Assembly: GCF_003086295.3 (NCBI RefSeq)
Contig: NC_092051.1
Location: forward strand, 13,260,810 to 13,324,809
Direction: 5' to 3'
From: Arachis hypogaea
Taxonomy: Eukaryota; Streptophyta; Magnoliopsida; Fabales; Fabaceae
DNA length: 64,000 nt
Shown here: piece by piece, positions 36,364 to 48,886 of the stretch
Position numbering within the stretch: the first letter of the stretch is position 1
Layout of the letters: every line of letters begins with the position of its first letter
Made by a program: the position numbers and the translations under genes
The notes under the pieces: model-generated
The model's database searches: none
What the model was told of the DNA's origin: nothing
Seen by the model: the letters and a program-made list of their open reading frames with translations, nothing else

Positions 36364-39300
36364 ATGGAGGGTCCTCCCATGACTTTTGTCTTTCACCATG
36401 GTGGAATGTTTAAAAACTCTGTTGAGGGGGATATGATATATGAACCCGACAACACCGAAGTCTTGATGGGTGTTGATGGAGACACACTTGATGTGTTCTT
36501 CGTAAGGGGCTACTATAAGGAGTTGGGATACATTGAAGATGGAAACTGTTGGTGGAAAGCTCCTGGAGTGCCCCTGTCTTCTGGTTTGAGAAGCTTAGTT
36601 ACAGATGCAGATTTGGTTGCAATGTGTAAGGATTGTAGGAGAAACCAACATGTGATCAATATTTACCTTGAACACCGTATTTCACAGCCATGTATAGTAG
36701 ACAACATGGTTGAGGGTGTTGGCAATGTGGAAGCAGAAAGTAGCAAGCAACAGAAGTCTTCCCAAGCAAAGACTACCCATTCTGAACCTGGCAAGATGGC
36801 CACCACTAGTCACCGTGAGTCTAAGAAACAAAACCATGTGCCCACTAAGTCATTTCCACAGCCCAGCTATCAGCCTAACAAGCCAACTATGAAGTCCAAC
36901 TTTCAGCCCAAAATACCAGCAAAGAGGCCCAATTCTCAGCCCAGTATGAAGGCCCACAAGCCCAGCCAGGCCACCACTCAGCCCATGAAGGTTCCTTCGC
37001 AGCCCATGAATCCCCACTCTCAGCCCAAGAAGGTCACCCGTCAGAGCAGTGCAGTTCCACCTCAACCCAATACACCATCTGAAAGAGCCAATGACTCACA
37101 AGGAAATAGTAATAAGAACAAAGATGGTGGTAGTGGCTGCAGACAGACCAGATTTGGGAGGCATGTGAAAGAAGTTCCCATCCAGGAAGAAGACAGTAAC
37201 TCTCATGACTCATATGAGAGTACTGAAGATGAATTGTATAGGTCTCCTAAAGTTGTAGGAGACGACCTGTATAGCAGTGAGAGTGATGATGAGACTGACA
37301 ACAGGAACAGTGGTGGAAGAAAGGACTCCAAATCTGAAGTAAGAGAGAAGCATAGGCCTCCTAAGACAAGATTAGCGGACAAAGAAATAGAAACTGATGA
37401 CTCTAGCTATGAGGGTTCTGAGGACGAACAGAGTTCTGATTCTGGTATGTTTACTTCCTTAGGGTTAGTGGTTACTTAATTTATTTGCCATTTATGGTCT
37501 GGTTACCTTAAGTGCTGAAAATTTTTTTGGCAGATTTAGATGAGGATGATATGACCTTGAAGGAGACTCAGATGCTGATTCATGGCATTCAGAAGATTCT
37601 GGTAAACAGTTGGAGTCTGATGAGGAATCACCAATAGTATACCCTCAATTTAATGAGAAAACTAAGTTTGGGCAACTGAAATTTGAGGTTAGTATGGTAT
37701 TTAAGTCAAAGTCTGAATTTATGCAAGCCACTAGAGATTATACAATTCAGTGGGGTAGAAATATCTCATTCGTAAAGAATGATAAAGTTAGAGTTAGAGC
37801 TGTTTGTAAGAGTGATGATTGTCTATGGGTTGTATACTGTGCATGTAACAAACCAGACGGGTCTTGGCAAATTAAAACTCTGGTTGATAACCACACATGT
37901 CCTAGGAGGAGGAAGAATAGAGCTGCCACCCAAACATGGACACTTAGTAAATTAGTCCCTAAGCTTAGGAAACATCCCACCATGAAGCACCGAGAGGTTT
38001 ATGACTGGTTTGTTAGGAAGTGTAACGTGTATTTGAACAGCACATGTATCACTAGAGCCTTGAAAGCTGCTAGGAAGGTCGTTGAGGGAGATAAAATAGC
38101 TCAGTACGGGTTAGTGTGGGACTATACTAATGAACTACTGACTAGCAACTCCGGATCCACAATTCAAGTTGGTGTCATCCCCATGCCCCAGAGTGCTCTC
38201 CTGTTTGAACGATTTTATGTCTGCCTCGATGCTTGTAAGAGGAGGTTTATGGCAGGTTGTAGACCTTTGATAGGACTGGATGGGGCCTTTCTGAAGACAT
38301 TACATGGGGGCAAATCCTTACAGCATGTGGTCAGGATGCTAACAATCATATATTTGTGATTGCTTATGCTATTGTAAGTGTGGAAAATAAGGATAACTGG
38401 CAGTGGTTCCTGGAGCTACTACACAAGAATCTTGGAGACTACAAGGAGAACAAATGGTGCTTCATCTCGGACATGCAGAAGGTGAGGATGATATTTACAT
38501 GCTGTATGTCATGCTGAGTATCGATTTGATTTAATGAATAGAATTTGAGGGACTATTTTAATTTAATGAGTATCTTATAAGGCGAAATTGACTGCTTATC
38601 TTTTTGTGTTTTATTAACAATACAGGGATTAATACCTGCCGTTCAGGAGGTGTTCCCAAGGATCCATCATCGCTTCTGCGTGTGGCATCTGTGGCGCAAT
38701 TTCTCAAAACAATGGTCAAGCACTGAGTTAAAAGATCTGGTGTGGGAATGTGCAAGGTCGAGGACGACTAATGAGTTTAATAGAAACATGAACAGAGTCA
38801 AGTTGATAAATGAGAAAGCTTGGGAGTATCTAGACAAGTGGTCGAAAGATGCATGGACTAAGGCGCATTTTAGTGAGATTCCTAAGGTGGATAACATATG
38901 CAACAACGCCTGTGAGTCATTCAATGCCAAAATCAAGCACGAAAGGAGCAGGCCTATCCTAACCTTAGCTGAGGAAGTTAGAAGGATCATAATGAAGAGC
39001 ATGATTAACAACAGGAAGAAGTTACAGAACTACCAAGGAATTCTGCCTCCGGTTCAGCAGAGTAGACTTGAAGCAATGACAACCTTGTCTAGCCATTGGG
39101 CTCCTCAGTGGTGTGGAGATGAAAAGGAAGAGTTGTACGAAGTGCATGGCTAGCCAACCAATATGGTTGTTGACCTGGGAAAGCGCACCTGCACTTGTAG
39201 GTTTTGGCAACTAACAGGTAATAATTTCGACAGTTAGATAAGTTACTTTCATTCGTGTTATATGGTTTAATTAACAACATTATTTGCCTTCTATAGGAAT

Positions 39301-40156
39301 GCCGTGTATGCATGCAATATCTGCCATACAGGATAAGAATGAAAAAAGGGCTGAGGAGTACTGCCATGACTGGTTGACGATGGATGCCTATAGGAGGACT
39401 TACTATTTCAATGTCAATCCAGTAAAAGGACATGATCTATGAGAAAAAATACCACATCCTGCACCTGTCCCACCCCCATTTAAACAGAAACCTGGAAGAC
39501 CAACAAAAAAAAGAAGAAGAGAGAAGGATGAACAGCCAACTGGGTCAAAGACAAAGATGAAAAGAAAGTACAACCCAATCATATGCATGTTCTGTGGTGA
39601 GGTTGGCCACAACAAAAGAAGCTGTGCAAAGAAGAAAGCTTTTGATGCTGAGGAAAATGCTAGGCAGATGCAGCTGCAACTGGCAGCTACTGCTCTTGCT
39701 GCAGATGGAGCTGACCCTGAGGTGAATGATGTCCCTCTAGAACATGATACTGCTCCAGAAGCAATAACACCTCTGCCTTCACTTCCAGCACCGATCCAAC
39801 CCCCTACAGAGATTGACATCAGCCAATCTGAGAGCATTCCACCAACCCAATCCACACCCCAGGTATAATCACTGTTGCAGTCTAAAAGCTACACCTATGT
39901 TTTATAAACTAACAACTGTTTTTGGTATTGGCTTATATAGGACGAAGTTGCAGCCAGGCCATCTAAATTACAGGTGATTAAAGCGAAAGCAAGAGCTAGA
40001 TCCTTCCCTACACTTACTGCATCTGCACCAGTGGCAATCTCGGCTGAGACCATCAATGGGACAAGTTCTGCGACTGCTAAGAAGCTGACCAACTTTATGA
40101 CTTTCGTGCCTAATCCAGGCTTCAAGTACCCTAGGAGGAATGATAAACCACATTGA
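36364..40156 (+). pseudogene. Mutator-like (mudrA/MURA-type) transposase, broken
   Basis: Exons 36364-37444, 37534-38481, 38626-39217, 39297-39862 and 39941-40156 (GT-AG introns), about 1130 aa if unbroken. The N-terminal domain starts MEGPPMTFVFHHGG. A long P/Q/K-rich repeat region follows (QPNKP, SQPMK style, residues about 130-250), then an acidic stretch. The zinc-binding and MULE domains come next with DDE residues visible: Asp in GLDGAFLK (38279), Asp in FISDMQK (38470) and Glu in CNNACESFNAK (38914). Then a SWIM zinc finger (CTCRFWQLTGMPCMH) and a CCHC knuckle (CMFCGEVGHNKRSC). Lesions: 1-bp deletions near 37550 and 38310, TAG at 39151-39153 and TGA at 39440-39442, both replacing tryptophan. 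It would have cut and inserted its own element; now inactive. Confidence 0.9.
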
Positions 40157-40632
40157 TGACAAAGCAATGTTCTTGGGCTGCTTTAGTTTTTTTTGTATAA
40201 GGCAAATGAAGTAACATTTTGTGGTTATTGTAATCTAATACTTGTGATAGCCCTTCTCTTTTGGTGTAGTCTTCATTTTTAGGATTGGATACCTTATGAA
40301 TTCTGGTACTTATCTTGCAGACAATGTGACTATTAGCCTTGAATGTCATATGACTATTACCTTATGAATGTGATATGACTATTAGCCTTGAATGTGATAT
40401 GACTATTACCTTATGAACTGTGGTACTTATCACAATGCTATGACTACTTAGTTTGATTACTTATCCTGTTAATGGCTTAATCTTATAGCAACAGTGATAT
40501 TGATTTATTTGCAATATTCCACAATGCCAGTAATTGAGACTTGGGAGTTAACCTTAAACAGCACTAATCAAAAGTCTATTCTCATTCAATCAAACGAAAT
40601 CAATACACCATTACATTTCAACATGATTTTGT

Positions 40633-40905
40633 CTACTTACAACTACATATCAAACAGCAAATGCTCACATTAATCATAACTATCACAAACATGAAAATTA
40701 CTAGCAGTTTCAAATATCTAACTTCAGCTTCCAAGCTACCCATTCTCCATGCCTTCTTCACCCTCCATTCATCATACTCACTTTCAACCTGCAGTTCAGT
40801 TTTGGAATCTTCCTTCGCACCTGCTTCAATCACTGCTTCACACTCATCAGCATCAACCACCACTTAAAGTAATTACAGTGACTGCCCTTCTGCAAATTTA
40901 AAAAT
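40633..40905 (-). pseudogene. C-terminal exon of a GRF zinc-finger accessory protein of the Mutator element
   Basis: On the minus strand, after an acceptor (TTTAAATTTGCAG at about 40898), the exon encodes GSHCNYFKW, the C-terminal half of a GRF-type zinc finger. A 1-2 nt frame slip follows at TGGTGG, then VDADECEAVIEAG, an acidic coiled segment EYDEWRVKKAWRMG, and one C-terminal membrane helix (LLVIFMFVIVMINVSICCLIC). GRF finger plus coiled coil plus terminal hydrophobic segment is a layout I recall from plant transposon-borne small proteins. Role unknown. It is convergent with the transposase gene, the position mudrB holds in maize MuDR, but it is not similar to mudrB as far as I can see. 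Confidence 0.6.
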
Positions 40906-40995
40906 CAGACAAGAATACAATGAGTCACACCCAATAACACAGAAATTAGTAGATAATTAGTCAATAAATTAATTTTTAATAAGGAGGATTAGAAA

Positions 40996-43782
40996 TGTAA
41001 ATATTATATTAAATTAGGGTAGAGCTCATCGAAACGAGAATTTTGACACTAATTTCGAGAAAATCGGTCCAAGATTGAACCGAACGGGCCGAACCGGGCC
41101 CAAACCGGGCCCGTGGGCCCAACCAGCCCATCACTTAAGAAGACCGAAGCCTTCTCTTTTCTTTCATTCAGCGTAAATGAAGCTTTCAGCTTCCAGGGAG
41201 AGGAGAAATGAGAAAAGCTCCTGAAACCCTTACATTAATTTCCGATCTTCGTAACTTCTCCGTCCGAGCTCCGATCGCCGCACCGTTTACGGCCACGCGT
41301 TCATCGCGTCGAGCTCTACATTTCTATCGGAACAATTTCATAGGTAAGCCCTTAAATATTCTCAGCCACTCTTTTCCCCCAATTTTCAAGTTTTGAGAAG
41401 GGGTATTGAATTTCTTTGATTTTTGATGTTTTAGGATCCAATTAGCTTGAGGAAAACGTTCACTCTTGCTTATGTGAAGCTTGGGTAAGGTGAGGATATG
41501 ATAATTCTATTTTATTTTCATTGAATTTGAGCTTTGAGTATTAAATTAGATATATATGTGTTATGAATGTGTATTAGGTTATGAATAAATAATTGGAGCT
41601 TGGAATTGTGGATATTGGAACTTGGAGGAAGCTGAGCCTAGTGTTTATTAAATTTTGAAAGGGCTGTGTTTGTTTTGGAAGGGCTGTGTTTATTATAATT
41701 AAAGTGCCTTAATCGTTACGTGGGAATCGGCCAAGGTATGGTTTAGGTTTCTTGCATTTAATATATAATGTTCTGTGAAAACTTAGGCTAGATGACCATA
41801 GGATAAGTTGGAATGCAGGTGTATATTTAATGTTTAGTAATGGGTTGATAAATATGCTTGGTTTGGTTTGGTGATTTGTTTGTAAGATGATATTGGTTGC
41901 TAGTTGGATCTTTGAAAGGATATGTGATTGAATTGTTGATTATATGGCTATATTTTGGTTTGGTTGAATGATGATTGATGGAAAGACATGGAGCTTGTTA
42001 AGGATTATTGTTGGTAATTTGGATTGGTGGTAATAGGTTTGAAAATAATTGGAATGGAAATTTTGAATGAAAAATGAGGTATTTTATGTTAAAAGCCTAG
42101 GATTTGTGAACTATGATTTTTAGTTGAATTTTGGTCGTTGGATTTGAATATTGTATGAGTATAATTGTTGATCTGAGGTAGATTTATTGTGGTGATTGTA
42201 ATGATGTGAGGAAGGGTATGTTGAATTGAAAAGAATGCAGGTTTGGACCCGAAAAGGGTGGCAAAGTCCGAGTTTTAGAGGAGATGCTGCCGAAATTTTA
42301 TAAAAATTAGAGATTTCGTTTATATGATTATTTAAAAAGATTTAGATTCAAAGGTTATATGGTTTGATTTTGAGTTATTAAGAAAATGAGCATGTTTTAA
42401 GTTTGATTCATTTAGAAAAGAATGAATTACGTTTTGAATTGGAACTATTGATGGACGGAATGGGAGGTGTAATAATGAAAGATAAAGATTGAATATGATT
42501 GATGTATGATGATGAATGAGATGCGATTGAAAATGATGTGGATGTTGATGAATTATAATTGAATTATTTATGTGGCTTGAATAATTTAATGATCTGAGAT
42601 ACGAGGTTCCCTGGATTAAGTGCCGTGGCTTGCCACCACGTGTACCAGGTTGAAAACTCGATACTCTGTTGACCCTACGACGTAAGTGTGACCGGGCACT
42701 ATATAAATTCCCGGGAATGTTACCCCCATTGAGTAATATTGATTATTTGAGATAAAGCTATGCATAGACTCTTGGGGATGCACGTCGGGGGACAGTCTAA
42801 GGACAATTCAGACTTGTCGGGTTGGCTGGATAACCGACAGATGAGCCTCATCAGCCATAGGACAGGCATGCATCATATGCATAATACTTGAATTACTTGC
42901 TTGTGTCTTAATTGGGTGTGCCTATATGTATTTGCCATGTTAAATGTGTATTTGTTACTTGCAGTAATTGTAACCTTCTTGTGCTTGTCTTTATCTGTCT
43001 ATTTGTCTGTGAAAATCCATGATGGAGTTGGAGGTATGGAGGAATGGCAGTATGGTACTTAGATTTAAGGTTAAGTTAAGCTAGGTTTAAATATTCTTAG
43101 AAAACCACCTCTTATGGCTCCTGTTTAATACTTTAAGCTCTATAATCTAAGTGTCGGCGTCCTAGGATTGCCTCTGGCATTCCCAGGACCTTATATATTA
43201 TGTGTGTGGCACCTTTACCATACTGAGAACCTCCAGTTCTCATTCCATACTATGTTGTTGTTTTTCAGATGCAGGTCGAGAGACACCTCGTTAGGCGTCT
43301 GGACTCTTGAAGCGGAGTGGTTACTGGGTAGTTTTATTGTACAGTGATAAATATATATGTACTTAGCTTTCTCTCTGCATAACTTGTTCTTTTTGATCCT
43401 CTTAGAGGTTTATGAAGAGGCAGGATTGTGTATATGTACTTTTGGGTTTTTTTGATATGTATGTATATATGTGTAAATATTCTCCGGCCAGTCTTGACTT
43501 CGCAGGCTGAGTTAGGAGCTTGTTATTTTGTATCTTTGGCACTCTTTTCCTACTTCTGTTATCTTATGTTTGACAGTTACGGTTTTCTTAGCACGCAAGT
43601 TAACTCGTTCCTTGAGCGTTGCGCTTTTATCTCACGATTTTTATTTCCCCTATTCTTCAAGGCTCCTAGCATATTATAATTCCTCTGCTATTATATGTAC
43701 TCATTTTATTTTAGAGGTCGTAATACCACATCACCTTCGTTTTACGACTTAAGCGTAAAGCTTAATGTGGTAGGGTGTTACA
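40996..43782. mobile_element. Solo LTR, about 2.8 kb, inserted in the GRF gene
   Basis: Starts TGTAAATATT and ends GGTGTTACA (TG...CA, inverted TGTAA/TTACA ends). TTAGA follows the right end (43783-43787). On the left TTAGA lies at 40989-40993, two bases short of the LTR, so the target duplication is slightly decayed. The leader-like middle (41150-41345) ends in a splice donor (CATAG|GTAAGCCC), and the last third contains short T-rich runs. No polymerase frame. Size and style suggest Ty3/gypsy; not proven. Confidence 0.78.
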
Positions 43783-43794
43783 TTAGAGTCTTCC

Positions 43795-43897
43795 TCCTCA
43801 ATCGCATCGAAGCACTGGAACCGTTACTCTCGTGTGACCGAAGTGATACCCCATTACTACGACATCCATTTCCTGTCTCCATCCTTCCAGCGACCCA
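43795..43897 (-). pseudogene. N-terminal exon of the GRF accessory protein
   Basis: On the minus strand a start codon at about 43895 opens METGNGCRSNGVSLRS, then HESNGSSASMRLRRK, a Ser/Asn/Arg-rich start like those I recall ahead of GRF fingers. The exon is followed directly by the solo LTR. The part that should encode the first cysteines of the finger is missing or lost. The start lies about 120 bp inside the right terminal repeat, a position that fits a gene promoted by that end. Confidence 0.5.
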
Positions 43898-44012
43898 ACA
43901 ATTCCAGAATGCGACTTATTTATCATCGCATTTGGGATTAGGGTTCATCAACTTGAGGGACTGATTTGATTTCTTTAAACGAACTTACCTTGTCACCAAC
44001 CCCATCGTACAC

Positions 44013-44191
44013 GCACCCAGGCACTTAACGGTACACGTCACCCGACGTTAGCCAGCTCAGCGGACGAATTAACGGAAAGACTAACGTGGTTATCTTCGAC
44101 ATCTTTCGGGAACGATTTTGATTAAGTTTATCATTCGGGGACTCATATGGAAAACGAGGTATCTTTCAGGGACAATTTTAAATATTAAATC
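44013..44191 (-). repeat. Right terminal inverted repeat of the Mutator element
   Basis: Partner of 35121-35297. Ends ...AATATTAAATC immediately before the 10-bp duplication TGCTAAATTT. Confidence 0.88.
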
Positions 44192-44326
44192 TGCTAAATT
44201 TTGGCATGAATTTGATACAAATTTCTTTGTATTTAGACAGATATACTATAAATACAAAGTGTAACTGTAGTTTCAGGTATGTTATTATTTCTTTAATTTT
44301 TATACCTGTTGGACGACACTAACTTA

Positions 44327-44752
44327 GGGTTAGTTTGATAAAAAATTTTGAAGCACAAGCTTAGGTATGTTATTATTTTTTAAAATTTTTGTGCTTATAT
44401 TTTTTAAAAGCACAACCTTCTAATTTTGCATTTAGTATATCAATAAGACTATGAACTTGTATTTACAGTTTTTAAAAGATAATAGTACTTTTAAAAGTAT
44501 TTAAAGTAAAATTTTTTAAAAATAATTTATACTTATCAAAATTAAAAAATTTAATATCTAAATTTAATTCTTATATTAAATCTATTATAAATATTTATAA
44601 ATTTTAAATTATTTTATCAAATACATTTGTTGTTGTTTCTACTTATTAAAAATTATTTTTAATTTAATTTATTAAATATAAATATTATAATTTTTAAAAA
44701 TCTAATTTTTATAAACTATTTTTAAAAAATAAATACTTTACTAAACCAAACC
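44327..44752. mobile_element. Tourist-like (PIF/Harbinger) MITE, 426 bp, target duplication TTA
   Basis: The ends GGGTTAGTTTGATAAA and TTTACTAAACCAAACC are imperfect inverted repeats. TTA is present at 44324-44326 and 44753-44755. The AT-rich interior is partly self-complementary, and there is no frame. Confidence 0.65.
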
Positions 44753-44914
44753 TTAAGTCTCAGAGTCTTTACAAGTATTCATTCTTATTTGGCTCGTAAA
44801 TTGCTACACAGGTAGAAAATTTTTTAACCTCTTAAAAATCAACTTAGTAGTTACGGTTGAACATTGTGCAAAAGAAGTGAATGAAAGAAGATCTCTTCTA
44901 TCATGTCTATTATC

Positions 44915-45480
44915 TAGGGGTGTCAAAAATTTTCAGGAGGTGGGGATCCCCACGGGACCGCCCTGAATGGGGCTTCAATGGTGGAGAATTTTTTCTATGG
45001 GAATGAAAATGGGGAGCAAAATTCTCTCGAGATAGGCGCGGAGATCGAGCGGGGATCCCCGCCCTATCTCCGATAATTCTACGAATTTTTGAACTTACTT
45101 AATAACTCTTATTTTATTTCTAATATAAGGGTTCTTTTAATAATTTCACTCATTGAAAAATTCTAACCCTATTGTTCAAGATTTTATTTTATGGACTATG
45201 ATTTGCTATGTTATATTTTTAGACTTATAATTTTGGATAAGATATATTTGTGTGTTTGTAATAATAGTTTGTAGTTTATTTTTTGTTTTTTATATTTTTT
45301 ATTATAATTTCCATATAAATGTTAAACATGAAAATGGAAAATGGGGTCTCACAAAAAATGTGAAAAATGAGGATAAGGACAATTATTTTTCCATAGCAAA
45401 AAACGGGACAAAAACGAAAATTAATTATGGGAGTAAAAACGGGGAGCAGGAAGGCATCCCCCTACCGCCTTGACATCCTA
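44915..45480. mobile_element. hAT MITE, 566 bp, target duplication CTATTATC
   Basis: Ends TAGGGGTGTCAA and TTGACATCCTA. Perfect flanks CTATTATC lie at 44907-44914 and 45481-45488. Like the element at 35783 it has GC-rich arms (GGGGATCCCC phrases) around an AT-rich centre, so it probably belongs to the same broad family although the sequence has diverged. Confidence 0.9.
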
Positions 45481-45488
45481 CTATTATC

Positions 45489-46934
45489 TACTCTTTCACT
45501 TCTATCTACTCTTTCACTTCTCATCTTTTAGATAATAAATTAGCTAGATACAAACTCCTTAATGATCATAGAATTTTTCATAAAAGAAAAAGGAGAGAAA
45601 AGTTGTGTGGCAGGTGTATGATCCAACAGCTTAGCGGAACATGCGGTACACGAGAGCATATGACAAGTGGCAGTGAATGATGTGCTTGTGTTTCTTACTA
45701 CTTTGGGGGTGTCTCTTTTGTCTTCTTCTGTTAGTTGTTGCAACGACCCTTCCAACTTCCGAGAACAAGTTTCTGGAATCCATCACTTGATTAAAAATTA
45801 ATTTCTTCTTCCTTTCTTTCTTGATATATCTAGTCAAATGAATCAATTTCACCTGACGTACGATAAGTGCAATATTTAATTTGTTTGGGAACATTATCCT
45901 TCACGAGATTAGGAGAATTATCTTTGTTCTCTTTGATTTACATTTAATTATTATGATGACTTGATTCAATTTCAGATATGATACCATATGATATACCCGT
46001 ATCCTATATTTATTATAACGATGAATGAAAAAGATTCCTGCATGCTGTGACATATATATAATGAATTGGAAAATTTTTATCTCTTAAAATAAATTAAAAG
46101 TTTTGCTTTATGTTCCTAAACAAATGCAAAATAAGTATCCAAGTTAATTCAAAAAATCAAATTAGCATGACATGAAGTCGTTAATTTGTTTGTACCTAAT
46201 CCATGAAGACGTTAGTTAAAAAGTGATGTGATTAAAGAAGCTAGAAAGTGGTCGTATTTAATATTAGTGACAGTTAAAAGCGGTTGAATAGGAATATTCC
46301 GCATGGCTCATAATCTTCAACTGCGCGTGCCAGTGCAAGCAGGGCTAGGATATTATTATGGAAAAGTCTAGGAGATCAGTAACTTTTTCAAATTCTGACC
46401 AGCATGTAATTATGCAAAGAAAAGTGAGTCATTGGATGAAATCTCACACCATTAAAATCATCATTGATAGCTATTTGAAAGGTACAAATCACAAAAGTTG
46501 TTACCCTACTACTCCTCTATTATTATTATTATTATCTTCCTATAAAGTTGTACGGTCTATTTAGGTATAGTAGTTTCTTTCAGTTGAGGACTGGGGAAAT
46601 TTCTCGTTTAACAACTAACACCTGTGAAGTGTGTGTAGTAACGTACGTGGACAGTGTTAGTTTTATGGATAAAACGGTTTTTGATGGTCGGCGTAGCTGT
46701 CACATCCCAAAATGGAGTGTAACTGAAAAATCTAAAATCAAAATCAGAAAAAGTGATCTTATCTATCTGGTCGGTATCTTACTTTGGTTTCAACTTCCCA
46801 ACTTCCACCAACTGTCTCATGCCGACCGTAATCTAAATTCTAAACCTAGTATATTCCCTCCACATACAAACAAGAAAATGAAAATAAAACACACACACGC
46901 ACACAATTCTTTTCTTTTCTTTTTTTAACAGTTA
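45489..46934. other. Intergenic DNA
   Basis: No gene recognised. The frames at 46358-46564 and 46548-46928 show no family signature. A conserved-looking block at about 46356-46525 (GGAGATCAGTAACTTTTTC through ATCACAAAAGTTG) may be a dispersed repeat, judging only from recollection of similar phrases in legume DNA. (TTA)n lies at about 46521-46541. Confidence 0.5.
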
Positions 46935-47050
46935 AAATTCAAGTACTGTCGACTTCACAAGAGTCGTTAGATGAAAATTTAGTCAAATCAATCAAATTAT
47001 CTAACGACTCTCAATTATCAACTTTCCGTGAAGTCGTAAGATTCCACCTT
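46935..47050. mobile_element. Small foldback MITE (family A, copy 2)
   Basis: GAGTCGTTAGATGAAAATT at the left pairs with ATCTAACGACTCTCAATT at the right, with GTCGACTTCAC outside and AGTGAAGTCG-like sequence at the right end (CCGTGAAGTCGTAAG). Related to 13425-13558 and to the fragment in STS-2 intron 3. Confidence 0.65.
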
Positions 47051-47800
47051 TTTTAATTTGTAGTAATACAATAGTTTTTCTCCTACTGTGTTTTTCCAAA
47101 ACAAAATTGGTCAAATATCAGTATTTGAATGATACATAATAATAGATTTTTTTATTATTCACAATAATAGAATTTCAATTTATTTAAAAATCAGTTATTA
47201 TAATTTAAAAACATTAGCTTGTTTTTGAAATAATAAAAAATATTATATGTACACTAAAATTTAATCATTAATTCAGTTATAATATATTTTTATATATTTA
47301 TGTATATTGATCACACATTTTTTTAATTATACTATAGTATACGGACAAGGTGTTTTACATGGAAACATATACAAAAATATATAAAATATTTTTTTAAATA
47401 AAAATATACATAAATAAGTTTTGTTATAAAAATTCTATAAAATTAATTAAATTTAGAGTTTAACTATTTTTAATATTAAAAAAATAATAAAATCAATAAA
47501 TAATAATTTTACTTATTTTGTAAAGTATAATAATTACTCATTATAGTAGTAATATATCCTAAAAATAACTACTGTTTGACAAAACTAGCAAAATACTAAT
47601 AAATCATTCAAAAATCTTAAAATACTCTTGTCAAAATCATCTTCCCCACCACCATCATCAAATCCATCTTTAATATTAGAAGAGACAACACTTTCTCCAC
47701 CTCTCTAATCTCTAATTGTTTACCGCCGCTGCCACCACCGCCCAAAGCAGCAAGAAAGTCACCATCATGAGGATGAACCAACGGATTTTTCCTTCAGAGT
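47051..47800. other. AT-rich intergenic DNA
   Basis: No gene or repeat supported. The Ser/Ala-rich frames near 47712-47940 are short and overlap the next MITE. Confidence 0.5.
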
Positions 47801-47802
47801 TT

Positions 47803-48054
47803 AAGTTTGTTTGGACGTTATTTTTGAAAATTATCTTTTTTTTAAATGATATTTTTTTAAAAAAATCTTTTACAAAAATAAAAATGATCTTATATTTAGA
47901 TATTTTATATAAAAAGATTTTTTTATTTATCAATTATATTTGAGTAAAATAAAATAAAAGTACATTTTTTGTTCTTTTTTTTTTGCCAAACACTCTAAAA
48001 AAACTTTTTTCATTAAAAAAAAAAGTTATCGATTTAACGAGACCTAAACAAGCA
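47803..48054. mobile_element. Probable MITE with GTTTGTTTGG-type ends, about 250 bp
   Basis: The left end AAGTTTGTTTGGACGTTA and right end GAGACCTAAACAAGCAC are imperfect inverted repeats. The arms are AT-rich and partly complementary. Target duplication not resolved. Confidence 0.45.
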
Positions 48055-48800
48055 CAAAATATCAATATCAAAATCACTTCAATTAGTGTTAACTCTAGAG
48101 AAAACTCGTTTTGTACCCCATGTATTTAGAAATAACTTTGAAGGTAGCCTTCAAATTCGTTCAATGAATCACTTCTTGACTAATTTCAACACATCCGCAA
48201 CAAGATTTAAAGAACCCGTCACAAGGACTTTTGTGTCATCAACCACACAATTTTGTCAGTTAGAAAATTACTTATCCCTCCATTATAGGAATAGGACATT
48301 AAGACATTTCAAAACTGTTAAGAAATCAAATCCATGAAATCTGGCGAATAAATCAAGTTACAATATTCATCATTTAACATATCCGAGCATAAAATATGGA
48401 AATCAAATTATTTCTGTGTAACAATTTCTTGTCATTATTTCTTTGAATATATTGGTATCTCAAATAAAAATAAAATAAAACCAACTTGACTGGATCGAGT
48501 AGTTAATTCATTTGTGGGTTTAATAAGTGTGAGAGTTTTGAATCCCACTTTATATATCTAGAACCCATTGACTATTTTCTTGACAACTGCTGCATCAAGT
48601 GAGGGACAAAAAAAAAAAAGAAAAAGAAAGTGGTGAAATCTTTCCTTTGAAAAGCTTATGGCATGATATGATTGTGATTCTAATAATGATTCACTCAAGC
48701 TTGCCATAACATAAATATATTCCTACAAATCCTTATTATGTTGGAATATAGGGTGACTATGGTTTCTGTAATTAATTGCAATATTTAATTTGGTTGATCC
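48055..48800. other. Upstream region of STS-2
   Basis: No gene recognised; the frame at 48086-48337 resembles nothing. This is the likely promoter-proximal region of STS-2 and it is free of recognisable transposons. Confidence 0.55.
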
Positions 48801-48810
48801 TCTAATTAAG

Positions 48811-48820
48811 TATATATATA
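48811..48820 (+). promoter_or_regulatory. Probable TATA box of STS-2
   Basis: TATATATATA 67-76 bp upstream of the start codon, implying a short leader of about 40 nt. Inferred from position and sequence. Confidence 0.6.
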
Positions 48821-48886
48821 CAACAGCATAGTCTACCATTCTTCACAAACCAATCAAAACCAAATATCAACACCATTTCAATAACA

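Larger units (their letters stand above)
35121..44191 (+). mobile_element. Mutator-like element, 9.07 kb with nested insertions, target duplication TGCTAAATTT
   Basis: The left terminal repeat (35121 to about 35297, GAGTTAATATTCAAAATCG...) pairs with the right one (about 44013-44191) over roughly 177 bp. Shared stretches include GATACCTCGTT, GTCGAAGATAACCACGTTAG, GCTGAGCTGGCTAACGTCGG and TGACGTGTACCGTTAAGTGCC. The 10-bp flank TGCTAAATTT is perfect on both sides (35111-35120 and 44192-44201). It carries a mudrA-like transposase pseudogene on + and a GRF zinc-finger remnant on -, arranged convergently. Nested inside are a hAT MITE and a solo LTR; without them the element is about 5.8 kb. Confidence 0.92.

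Noticed and set aside
46358..46928. Two plus-strand frames (68 and 126 codons) as host genes
   Set aside because: No family signature or splice support; the first overlaps a block that looks like a dispersed repeat.
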